Program-made: the position numbers and the translations under genes | Shown here: piece by piece, positions 1 to 9,669 of the stretch | How positions within the stretch are numbered: position 1 is the stretch's first letter | Layout: each line of letters starts with the position of its first letter | Source: Bathymodiolus brooksi | Lineage: Eukaryota > Mollusca > Bivalvia > Mytilida > Modiolidae | DNA length: 64,000 bases | Reading direction: 5' to 3' | NCBI GenBank assembly: GCA_963680875.1 | Contig: OY804580.1 | Location: 99,229,353-99,293,352 of the forward strand | Notes under the pieces: model-generated | The model's input: the letters and a program-made list of their open reading frames with translations, nothing else | Told to the model about the DNA's origin: nothing | Databases searched by the model: none

Positions 1-141
1 CAACAATGTTCTAAAAAAGACTGAAACTAAACATTAGTTAAAATATTATTGAATGAGACCCCAAACAACTTAACCCAAGCCATTCCTTTCTTTGTGAATC
101 AACTAATTTTGTATAACTATTCGTGTATCATTTATTTACAG

Positions 142-3100
142 TTTTGCTGACTGAATCTGCTTGTCCTATGATTTGTCCACTCATTTATGCCCCTGTATGT
201 GGATCAGACGGAACCACTTATAGCAACAAGTGTGCATTCAAATCCGCTAAATGCATGTAAGTTTTACTTGTTACTTTCAAGCAATTTTAGCGAAATCGAG
301 ATAAATGAACCCTGTTATAACTTTATTTAGAAACCGTTTGTTTTCGAGGTTTACTTTTCCCTTCCGTTTGGAGTAACTACAGTGCAATTTGTTTAAACGA
401 ACCTCATGCAGGCTAATTTTTGTATTCGGAATAAACAGATAATTGGTGTTTACAAAGATTTCGAACATTGGAACTTTATTTAATGTTCGGTTTATACAGG
501 ATTCCGGTTTATTCAGGGTTCGGTTTATACAGGATTTCGGTTTATTCAGGGTTCGGTTTATTCAGGGTTAGGTTTATTCAGGGTTCACTTTAGACAGGCT
601 TCAAGGTATAAATGTCAGAAAAATAAATACAAAAAGAAAAAAAAACAACACCAAGAAATACAATAACAAAGGAATATATACCTTTTTCTAATATAATTAA
701 AATGCAATCATTTTGAATTCATAAATATATATTGTCTCGTTGTACCAGTTATCGATTTAAAAACGAGATTTTCTCTTCGAACCGAAAACGTCTGGATTCA
801 TGATTTGTTCCTTTGTTAATGAGCAGCAGTTATTTGCGAACTTTATTGTAAGGCCTATATAGTAGATGTGGTTGGTCCAGGGTAAGAAATCTCGTTTAAT
901 AAACTTACCTAGATTATGTGTTACATGCACAGATGTTCCAAGATAGGGTTCTAATTGTTACATGCCTATTCCATATCATTTTGTGTCGATGGTTTAATGG
1001 TTAAACTGTTCGCCGCGAGAGCAGTATCAGCATAGTTGGTTCGAGTCGCGGTCGGTTCAAACCCAAAGCTATAAAATTGGTTTTTGTTGTTTCTCCGCTA
1101 ATCACGCAGAAATAAGGTGTAAGAACAAAGATTAGTTGGGTCGGAATCAGAATAATGTGTCCGAGTGGGGCGACATGTCTATCCGCGGACTGTTGTTTCG
1201 GTGAGGTAGCACTATACAAATCCAGCTCAGCGTGTTGGTCTAGAACAACGCGGACCTCATCATCATTTCATTGAAAATTACATTTTTCTCACAATGATAT
1301 AGCTGAAAATATGCTGACTTGGCGTTAAACAACAATCACTCACTCACTATATGAACCTAATAAATATGCAGAGCAATGATCAGTACCACTTCTGGTCTGG
1401 TAAATTATAATACTGTAAACCAATTTATTTTCACGGCTATTATGTTTCGCGTTTTCCTGCTTCAAGACAGTTTCGCGGAGATTTAATTTCGCGATAACCA
1501 AAATGCTAAAAGTTCAGATTTTTCTCTGTATGACTTTGGTCTACATCGCCGTCGACATCGGTTGTTTTTTTATAACAAGAGTTGTCTTTCGTAATATATT
1601 ATTGATCGTTCAATTGACATACCCATTGATTTCGTGAACACATATGTACTAGAGTTTTCCTTTTTAAATATTTTCAACATTTCTACATGTTTTAATTGTC
1701 TGTCATCAATACAGCATTATTATAACCTACAACAATCCAGTACGTTTTAATTGATTGATTGTTGTTTTACGCCAACTCCATAATTAAGTGTGTATATTTT
1801 TGTCCAGTTTTTGTCATCATATAATTATAATAAATTTGTCACCTGTGCTATTTTCTAAAAAAAAAAAAAGAAAAAATGTTTATATTATAGAACATGATAG
1901 ACCAAGATGTCATAATTGTTGTAGTTGCTCTCGTTTGTTTTTCCAATGATTATCGGATTATCCTCGTTGATTAATAGTTTCAATTATCAACGTACAGGTG
2001 ACAGCAATTATTGATTTTATAATCCCAGCTGATAATTAAATCAAACGCTTTTAATTACCTGTCAACATTATGCTCACGGCACTTTATACTACAATATACA
2101 TGTATAATTATAAAACCTGTTTTGAACACATTTCGATAACTTTCTTCACTTATAATTATATTTGCCAACGCGTAACTTTAAAAAATTAATGCAGAAAAAT
2201 TGTAATACTGTGGAACGAAATCCTGTATATACCATATATAATGAAGTCTAACACTTACTAGTACTCTGCATTAAATTAATTGTCAGTATCTTACAAATAA
2301 AGTTCTTTTGAAAATTAATTATGTTAATTTACATGACCCCCCCAAATTTAACTACGTATACATGACTTTGTGTTGTCTATACCAGAAATACATTACGCTA
2401 TATATATAATATGGTGTTTGCTAGGCTATATATGTTCTTGTTTCTTACACACTTTAGACCGACTTGTTCGCGGATATAAACTTTCGCGATTTTGTACTCT
2501 ACCGCGAAAGTCGCGAAGGTTTATAGCACGCGAACAAAAGTTGGCTTACAGTATAGTGAAATCTTCGAAATAAAGCATCTTGTTTTTTTTCTATGTTTAT
2601 TCTCCGCTAGTCTATGAACTATTGTTTTCAAATTTCAAATTCAAAGCTTATTTTGGCATCGAGTGAGTGAGTGATTGTTGTTTAACGCTAATCCAGCAAT
2701 TTTGCAGCTATTTCACGGCGAGATTTTCAATGAAATGATGATGATGTCCGCTTTGTTCTAGACCAAGACGCTGAGCTGGATTTTTATAGTGCTAGCTCAC
2801 CGAAACAACATGTACAGTCCGCTGTTAGACATGTCGCTCCATCAGGACACATTATTCTAATTCAGACCCAACCAGTCTTTGCTCTTTCTCCTTAATGCTG
2901 CCTGCTTAGCGGAGAAGCAACAAATACCAATTTTATAGTCTTTAATTTGACCCGACCGGGGCTCGAACCCACGAGCACGCTAACCATTACGCCACCGATG
3001 TGGTTATATTGTGGCATCGAAATATATTGCTTCCTAATAAATGATCTATGAATAAAACATCCTCGTTTATTTCCTCCGTTGTTTTTGCTGATCCTTTGTT

Positions 3101-3225
3101 TCTATAATGAAGAAAACAATCTGAAATAAAAATTAGTTATGTTTGAATTATATATTTCTAGTAAAGAAAACCTGAAGACATCTGAAATCATCACTCTAGC
3201 GTCAAGAGGGGCATGCGTTCATTAA
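142..3225 (+). CDS. Kazal gene 1, secreted serine protease inhibitor (exons 2 and 3; exon 1 lies left of the window)
   Basis: Coding exons are 142-256 and 3162-3225. Exon 2 follows a tttatttacag acceptor, enters in phase 1 and ends at a GTAAGT donor in phase 2. Exon 3 follows tatatttctag and ends in TAA at 3223-3225. Spliced, they encode the end of a signal peptide (..LLTESA) and one Kazal domain with six cysteines: C-x3-C-x7-C-x10-C-x6-C-x18-C, including the core PVCGSDGTTYSNKC. Kazal domains are secreted, disulfide-locked, substrate-like inhibitors of serine proteases. The P1 residue (second after Cys-II) is Leu, which suggests chymotrypsin-, elastase- or subtilisin-like targets (inference). 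The signal exon must lie upstream and should resemble gene 2 exon 1. The C-terminus is ..RGACVH. Exon structure and splice sites match genes 2 to 4, so the model is robust although transcript support is absent. Confidence 0.9.
486..595 (+). repeat. 16-bp minisatellite, about 7 units
   Basis: Direct repeats of about 16 bp, variants of ttcggtttattcaggg. The same repeat, with fewer units and different substitutions, is at 31050-31133 in gene 2 intron 2, so it predates the gene duplication. Confidence 0.85.
983..1349 (+). repeat. tRNA-derived SINE family A, full-length, diverged head
   Basis: The tRNA-like head has an A-box-like ggtttaatggtta and a B-box-like ggttcgagtcg. The body contains gtgtccgagtgg and cgcggactgttgtttc. 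The tail is ggcgttaaacaacaatcact followed by cactc repeats. The same organisation is seen at 34662-35030, and inverted at 2663-3011. Confidence 0.85.
1413..2551. mobile_element. Non-autonomous DNA transposon, TIR ctgtaaRccaa, TA target duplication
   Basis: The left end reads ta then ctgtaaaccaatttatttt. The right end is its inverted match, aaaagttggcttacag, followed by ta. Both ends are followed inward by 'ttcgcg'-type motifs (1445-1495 and 2465-2535). No transposase is visible in the 1139 bp. It lies within the part of gene 1 intron 2 missing from gene 2. Superfamily assignment (TA duplication, so Tc1/mariner-like) is inference. Confidence 0.6.
2663..3011 (-). repeat. SINE family A, reverse orientation, with 9-bp target-site duplication
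   Basis: On this strand the copy starts with gtgagtgattgttgtttaac (reverse of the tail) and ends with ctcgaacccacgagcacgct (reverse B box) and taaccattacgccaccgatg (reverse A box). TGGCATCGA flanks both sides (2654-2662 and 3012-3020), which is the target duplication expected of LINE-driven insertion. Confidence 0.85.
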
Positions 3226-3265
3226 GAGTTGATGGTCATGGTCTGTAGACGGACGATGAAGAACT

Positions 3266-3271
3266 AATAAA
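3266..3271 (+). terminator. Polyadenylation signal AATAAA of Kazal gene 1
   Basis: Canonical AATAAA 41 nt after the stop codon of gene 1. The same signal in the same context is conserved in gene 2 at 32190-32195. Confidence 0.7.
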
Positions 3272-3418
3272 ACTTGGAATTATATCTTCATTGTTTATTA
3301 AACTAACTTAAATATAGCCAAGAATTTGTGAGAAATACAGAAATAATCTTAAAAATATAGTATTTAAATTATTTACTATTAATTCAATTATCAATATACC
3401 AAAATGTAGGGGTATTTT

Positions 3419-3645
3419 GGTTAACGCCACTTTCAACAATATTTCAGTTATATCGTGGAGGTCAATTTTATTGGTGGAGGAAACCGAGTACCCAGAGATA
3501 ACCACCGACCTACTACAAGTCGCTGACAAACTTTATCACCTAATGTTGTATTGGGTACACCTCGTACATGTGGGCGGTTTCCTCTGGATACTCCTGTTTC
3601 CCACTCCAACAAAACTGATCGCCACGAATTAGCTGAAATGTTGTC
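3419..3645 (-). repeat. SINE family B fragments, a reverse copy abutting a forward tail
   Basis: 3419-3560 is the reverse complement of the family-B body (gttaacgccactttcaacaa, then tcagttatatcgtggaggtc). 3570-3645 is a second fragment in forward orientation (aaaactgatcgccacg). The first fragment is shared with gene 2's 3' flank (32341-32490). Confidence 0.75.
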
Positions 3646-3659
3646 GATTTCTCAATTAA

Positions 3660-4120
3660 GGGGCATAATTTGGGAAAAATAAAAGGAACAATAGCCAAAG
3701 TTAAACATGACTTGTGTACTGTTGTCAAACACATTGAATACAAAATTTCAAAATATTTGGTCAGGGAAACAAAAACAGGATGGATGAAAAGCCAGACGGA
3801 AGATAGACAAAAGTAACACTTAATGCTATGACGCCTTTCGGCGGGACATGAAATTAATGCACGAAAACCATAGATTTGCCATTTTAAGGGACATAACTCT
3901 AAAACTTAATCGGAACAGATTTTATCGACTCTGAATAGACACTTTGGATTTATATCTTAAAAAAAAAAAATTATTTGACTTTCCAATCTTTTAGCTTTGG
4001 GTTTACCTGATGTAGGTTATTCCAGAAACGTGTCGTACGATGAACATTATGCAACATTGACATTACATGTATATGTACTACATGGTGGGAAACAGGTGCA
4101 TATATACAATCGTGCCAATC
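3660..4120. other. Intergenic, no gene seen
   Basis: AT-rich sequence with an A-run near 3960 and no supported exon, RNA gene or TIR pair. Confidence 0.5.
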
Positions 4121-4121
4121 G

Positions 4122-4400
4122 CAAGTGGCCGAATGGTTACGATCGTTGACTTCTGACCACAAACGTATCACGATTGACTTGAATTCTCGCCTAGATAACC
4201 ATCTCAAGTGTAAATAGTTCTAGTTATCTACCCTTGGCCGGTGGTATCAAATGTTGCTAAACAAATTGTCTACCTCCATGACTCAAATGTTGTCCTGTAG
4301 GCAATACCCTTAACAATGCAAATTTTGTAAGTAAGTCACATTACATAGACTCACTGCGTGATAATGAATTTGGTATTTGCACGCGCGATGTAATATTGTC
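4122..4400 (+). repeat. tRNA-like repeat family C, copy 1 of a local duplication
   Basis: Starts with a class-II-tRNA-like gtggccgaatggttacgatc, followed by a body with ctcaagtgtaaatagttc and tcactgcgtgataatgaatt. A second copy is at 4542-4790. Between them lies a (ta)n run at about 4438-4455. It could be a SINE pair or a segmental duplication. Confidence 0.65.
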
Positions 4401-4541
4401 TCTGGACGTAACATCGTATCCAATGAAGATCAAGATTTATATATATATATATATAGTCTAAATTAAATATTGTGTAAAACTTACATGAAAGGTAAAATAA
4501 TTTTGTCAAATATTCAAAAACGTTTAGCAAAGGAATTTCAA

Positions 4542-4790
4542 AGTGACCGAATGGTTACGATCGTTGACTTCTGACCACAAATGTATCACGATTGACTTGA
4601 ATTCTCACACCGATAACCATCTCAAGTGTAAATAGTTCCAGTTATCTACCCTTGGTCGGTGGTATCAAATGCTGCTACTTCCATACTCCCATGACACGTT
4701 GTTGTTGTCCCTGCAGAAAAAGCCCCTCACAATAAAATGGATGTAAGTCACATTACATAGACTCACTGCGTGATAATGAATTCTGTATTT
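4542..4790 (+). repeat. tRNA-like repeat family C, copy 2
   Basis: High identity by eye to 4122-4400 (gaccgaatggttacgatcgt ... tcactgcgtgataatgaatt). It lacks a short internal stretch present in copy 1. Confidence 0.65.
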
Positions 4791-4799
4791 GCAGTTCAT

Positions 4800-5496
4800 A
4801 TACCCCGAGTTTTCATAATAATAAGTCACTGAAACAATTGAACGCGGAAAAGTAGCAAATACAAATTTAATATTCTTAGTGCGGTGACAATCAAGGTAAA
4901 ATGAAAATTTAATGGACCGAAATACCACACGGCTGCATTGGATATTATTTTGAAGAAAAAGACATTTTGCATCGATTTAGGCATGTCGTCGCATTCTAGT
5001 ATGGTGCAGATTTTCTATATCCGGAGTCAAAGGTCAAATCTAAGAACGAAGACATTTTCATTTTTTCATACATTATCCGAAATATCTTAAATAGCATTCG
5101 CCACTGCTTAGCGTACTTCATACATAAGGTTGAGACAGGCATTGAAAGTGAGATTGTTGCGGTTACAAAAGTCTGACTTTAAAAACATAACTGAAATATG
5201 CGCCTAATTAAAAAGGGGGGACACAATTCACAAATCGATATTAACGCACGTATATTTTCACCGCAAGTCATTGAAATTTCTTAGAATTATACATAGGAAT
5301 AATTCAATACATGTATATATTTTCTGGAAAGTTTGAACCAAATTCATAGAGAAACAAGGAAAAAATTACGACAACAAGAACAAGCATCTAAGAAGATTTC
5401 ACACCAAAAAAATGACAAAGTCCATATCTCAATTTTAAGTATTGAAAAGACAAACAAAAATGAAAATAACTAGTTTGTTACTACATATCATGTATA
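4800..5496. other. Intergenic, no gene seen
   Basis: AT-rich. Short open frames on the minus strand have no recognisable motif. No supported feature. Confidence 0.5.
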
Positions 5497-6359
5497 TTAA
5501 AGATTTGCAAGACAAATGTGATTAAAATGTATAGGAATAAATGAGAAAAAATAACATGAAATATTTGATTGACCTTGTCCCTTTTGACTTTCGATCACAA
5601 TAGTATCACCGTAATGATTTTGAAGCCTTGTTTGTAATTTGGCAGTAGAATACTTTGTCGATAAACCCTCTGGAAGCAAGGAACAACATTTGGTCAAAAA
5701 AAGGTCATGGTGCAAAATGTCTAAGAATTTTTTGAATGCAATATCATGTTCCGACTCATTTTTAATTGTAGAGTAATTATCAGCACTATGTTCTTTTTTC
5801 CACTTCAACAAATAATTTGTAATGCATGCCGAATGATACTGCGCTTTTTCCTGGACATCGTCAACGGTCAAGAGGCTCAACAAATCATAATCAAACTTAC
5901 GGCATTTAAAATGTATTTGACGCGTTCACTACTTTCAATGCGCTTAAGTTTTCTATCTTTCTTGATAGCCTTTTGTCTACAAAAAATACAATAGTCTCAG
6001 TTTATTTGTGGCAAGGTTTTAGAACGCGTCTTCATAGTAGACACTGAAGCGTCATTACTAGTGTTGCTACATTCTGGAACATCGCTGACAAACCGTTGTA
6101 AATTTATTTTACTTGTATAGGCTTTATAACAAGACCTATGATACTTTATTTCATTTAAAGGAACCAAGCTCAAAGAATTAAATTCGTCATACAGGCGACG
6201 ATAAACATCATCTTGCCGCTTGTTGATCGCATCAAACAGAGTATCTCTTCCCTTCTCTGTAGCGCAGGACAAACTGTCGGTGTGTTTATTTGACAAATGA
6301 CACATAATTCCCAATTGCTTGTGTTTCGACATTTTTTCGGCAAAGAGTGGACTGCACAT
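5497..6359 (-). pseudogene. Broken ORF for a cysteine/histidine-rich, probably zinc-binding protein (transposon- or multicopy-family-like)
   Basis: Read leftward from 6359, one frame has a Cys-rich start, a Lys/Asp-rich helical stretch and then YHRSCYKAYTSK. It is interrupted by TGA at about 5998. The same frame continues as DYCIFCRQKAIKKDRKLKRI (a CxxC pair). About 60 bp later a one-base shift moves into a frame reading CRKFDYDLLSLLTVDDVQEK and then QYHSACITNYLLKW, a second YHxxC..Y motif. The order CxxC, YHxxCY, CxxC, YHxxC..Y suggests paired zinc knuckles. From memory, such proteins are multicopy in molluscs and cnidarians; I cannot name the family. The one stop and one shift make a pseudogene the best reading; sequencing error or a tiny intron are less likely. 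Confidence 0.55.
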
Positions 6360-6605
6360 TTTCCGGATTAAACAAGTATTCCGACTTGATCAGTGTATTA
6401 TTTGTGCCTTATATGAGCTTATTTTCAACAACTGATATACTGCTTTAAATAACTCCTACACTAAAACCATCACAATAAAATGAGATATTAAATTGAATTC
6501 TTGTAATAAGCACATACATTATTTCATTGAGAGACAAGTTAATTTCATAGTAATTTCATTTTAAACGACACGCATTGCACTCAATGTAATCAGGGCTGTG
6601 TTAGA

Positions 6606-6716
6606 CCACAGTCACTTGAAGTTTCAAATATAAAAAAAAATAAGAAAAACTTCGAAAAAGTTTGGTCATCTATAATAATTATTTTTTTTTATTTTTGAAA
6701 CTTCAAGTGACTGTGG
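6606..6716. mobile_element. 111-bp MITE with near-perfect inverted ends and 5-bp target duplication
   Basis: Ends are ccacagtcacttgaagtttc and its exact reverse complement. The centre is A/T-rich. Flanked by TTAGA at 6601-6605 and 6717-6721. Copy 2 of the surrounding duplication keeps a single TTAGA at 8436-8440 with no insert, which is a natural empty site. The family is unidentified. Confidence 0.9.
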
Positions 6717-7432
6717 TTAGACAGGGGAGCGACACCATGCTCAGTACGTATCAAATTTACAGAAGGCTAGTAAAGTTTAAAAAAAAGATGATAAACGTTT
6801 AATTTCAAGTTTTGATTGACTAATTTAACACACATAATATTACAAATAAAGTTTCAATTCATAGCGAATTATATTTTCCTCGTGAATAGCATGGAACAAT
6901 TTTAAATGGAATTGAAAGGTGGTGGAAGGTCACGAAAATTGACCCTCAGAGAATAATCTTAATTCTAACTGCTAATTTTCTGTTCTCTATTTACCTTGTT
7001 ATTTCAAATGAAAGATAAGATATAGTAGTCTCAATTTAATCAGAAAAGAGTTTTCATTTTTGTCAAATATTAAAAAAACAGTATCGCAAAGTAGACATAC
7101 TTAGAAATGTGAAAATGCGATTACCCCCAAATGTCACTCTCTCCTAAAAAAACTGCACCATGAGAAAACACGACGTCAGGGCTAAAATGGTACTTTGATG
7201 TATACTCTTTCATCTGGGAAAATTTAAGCCGTGTGGTATTCCGGTACATTAAACTCGAAAAATAAGCGTCTTTTCTCGATTCGTCACTGTACTATATATG
7301 GTTTAAAAGGAATATATTACTTGGTTCTATTTCAAGCTTGTCTTATTATTTGCTATGTTAATTTGTCAAGTCACGTACATGTGTTTACCAAGAAGCTAAT
7401 TGTATTGATTGATAAGATTAGTACAAATTGTA

Positions 7433-8152
7433 TTGTCTTCTGTGTAGCGTTTTTTCTAAACGGTGATTGGTTTATGCAGCGGGGACAAACTCCGATGTTT
7501 GCGCGCGAAATTATTTATATCCCGTATTTCTACTTACAAAAACGCAACCACGTGGGTTCCATCAATGAATTTTCATCAAAGAAACGCCTCTCCCTGATTG
7601 ACAGGGTTTTTGTAAGTGCGTATTATTTGAAATAATTTGTTGAGGTTCAACAATTTATGTAAGTCACATTTTTATTGAATAAACCTAAAAAGGTATATTA
7701 AAGTCTTGTGTTTTCTGTTTTAGTAGAAACTGGCAAAATTATTGCATACAATTATACTGTAACGTGTGCAGTGTGATATACTATGCAAGATATCTGAACT
7801 GGGTTATAAGAGCAGTGGTCACCTATGGCTATTGGATGGCTATTTTTAGAACACTCACATCACCACAAGCTGTGACGTGTTATTCAAAACACTGGTGAAG
7901 TTCACATGGAAATGGGTCATTTATTATACAGCAGATGCACTAAAATCGCTATGCAGACGACAATATAGAACACGAACACTAAAAAAACGCTACACAGAAG
8001 ACAAAAACATTATCATCCTCTAAAGAGCTAACATCGTGGGTTAAGCTGCAAGTACAAATCTTTTGTAAGGTGCGCCTGCGGCTTGCCTTACAAAAGATTT
8101 CTACTTGCAGCTTAACCCACGATGTTAGCTCTTTAGAGGATGATAATATAAA
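7433..8152. other. 720-bp segment present only at the copy 1/copy 2 junction of the duplication
   Basis: The copy 2/copy 3 junction joins acaaattgta directly to atatcatacc. Here the same two sequences are separated by 720 bp, ending in the foldback at 8009-8147. Either an insertion or sequence lost when copy 3 formed. No coding potential recognised. Confidence 0.65.
8009..8147. repeat. Long foldback (inverted repeat, about 60-bp arms)
   Basis: Left arm begins attatcatcctctaaagagc; the right arm ends with the exact reverse complement. The centre is aaggtgcgcctgcggcttgc. The structure would form a nearly perfect hairpin or cruciform. Confidence 0.9.
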
Positions 8153-9561
8153 ATATCATACCATTTTTTTTTTCAATTGAATTCAAAGCTATTGTCAATT
8201 AAATTACGGGATAGATATTCGTGCATTTGCTCCTTCATTTGTCTTATAGGAGCTTATTTTCAACAACTGATATACTACTTTAAATAACTCCTACACTAAA
8301 ACCATCACAATAAAATGAGATATTAAACTGAATTCTTGTAATAAGCACATAAATTATTTCATTGAGTGACAAGTTAATTTCATAGTAATTTCATTTTAAA
8401 CGACACGCATTGCACTCAATGTAATCAGGGCTGTGTTAGACAGGGAAGCGACACCATGCTCAGTACGTATCAAATTTACAGAAGGCTAGTAAAGTTTAAA
8501 AAAAGATGATAAACGTTTAATTTCAAGTTTTGATTGACAAATTTAACACACATAATATTACAAATAAAGTTTCAATTCATAGCGAATTATATTTTCCTCG
8601 TGAATAACATGGAACAATTTTAAATGGAATTGAAAGGTTGTGGAAGGTCACGAAAATTGACCCTCAGAGAATAATCTTAATTCTAACTGCTAATTTTCTA
8701 TTCTTTATTTACCTTGTTATTTCAAATGAAAGATAAGATATAGTAGTCTCAATTTAATCAGAAAAGAGTTTTCATTTTTATCAAATATTAAAAAAACAGT
8801 ATCGCAAAGTAGACATACTTAGAAATGTGAAAATGCGATTACCCCCAAATGTCACGCTCTCCTAAAAAAACTGCACCATGAGAAAACGCGACGACAGGGC
8901 TAAAATGGTACTTTGATGTATACTCTTTCATCTGGGAAAATTTTAGCCGTGTGGTATTCCGGTACATTAAACTCGAAAAATAAGCGTCTTTTCTCGATTC
9001 GTCACTGTACTATATATGGTTTAAAAGGAATATATTACTTGGTTCTATTTCAAGCTTGTCTTATTATTTGCTATGTTAATTTGTCAAGTCACGTACATGT
9101 GTTTACCAAGAAGCTAATTGTATTGATTGATAAGATTAGTACAAATTGTAATATCATACCATTTTTTTTTTCAATTGAATTCAAAGCTATTGTCAATTAA
9201 ATTACGGGATAGATATTCGTGCATTTGCTCCTTCATTTGTCTTATAGGAGCTTATTTTCAACAACTGATATACTACTTTAAATAACTTCTACACTAAAAC
9301 CATCACAATAAAATGAGATATTAAACTGAATTCTTGTAATAAGCACATACATTATTTCATTGAGAGAGAAGTTAATTTCATAGTAATTTCATTTTAAACG
9401 ACACGCATTGCACTCGATTCGTCACTGTACTATCTTTGGTTTGATCCGACATGGACACAAACCTACGATCTACCGCACACTAACTATTACATCACAGGTG
9501 TAGTTTGAATGTCAATTTTGTACTTGAGAACGTGATCATCTTAACAAATATTGCAGTGCAC

Positions 9562-9610
9562 TATGGGAAAATACACTTTGTGTTGTCAAAGGTTATCATT
9601 CTGGTATAAA
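9562..9610 (+). promoter_or_regulatory. Core promoter of Kazal gene 2
   Basis: Contains TATGGGAAAATACAC (9562-9576), GTTATC (9592-9597) and TATAAA (9605-9610). The TATA box is 65 nt before the start codon. The same elements in the same order precede genes 3 and 4, with exactly 7 nt between GTTATC and TATAAA in all three. GTTATC contains the reverse of a GATA site. Factor identity is inference. Confidence 0.75.
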
Positions 9611-9669
9611 TTACAATCTTCGCTGTATATGTCATTATTACATTTCAGAGTTAAACCACCACTGGAAAT

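Larger units (their letters stand above)
257..3161 (+). other. Kazal gene 1 intron 2 (2905 bp, phase 2)
   Basis: GTAAGT donor, tttctag acceptor. It holds a 16-bp minisatellite, a SINE, a TIR element of about 1.1 kb and an inverted SINE. Most of the rest aligns by eye with gene 2 intron 2, except for about 1.6 kb present here only. The remaining stretches (600-980, 2555-2650) are AT-rich with nothing recognisable. Confidence 0.85.
6412..9415. repeat. Tandem segmental duplication, two long copies plus a partial third
   Basis: Copy 1 is 6412-7432, copy 2 is 8153-9150 and a truncated copy 3 is 9151-9415, all starting around gagcttattttcaacaactg. Copies 2 and 3 abut directly (acaaattgta then atatcatacc), giving a unit of about 1 kb. 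Between copies 1 and 2 there are 720 extra bp. Open frames inside (e.g. 7231-7635, 8913-9200) are not conserved between copies beyond simple DNA identity, so I do not call genes. Confidence 0.85.

Noticed and set aside
486..595. Telomere-like repeat (ttcaggg / gttaggttt)
   Set aside because: The unit is 16 bp and does not contain runs of TTAGGG; it is an ordinary minisatellite shared by two gene introns.
7231..9200. Conserved hydrophobic open frames at 7231-7635 and 8913-9200
   Set aside because: They share sequence only because the DNA is a tandem duplication; their ends differ and no domain or splice structure is visible.
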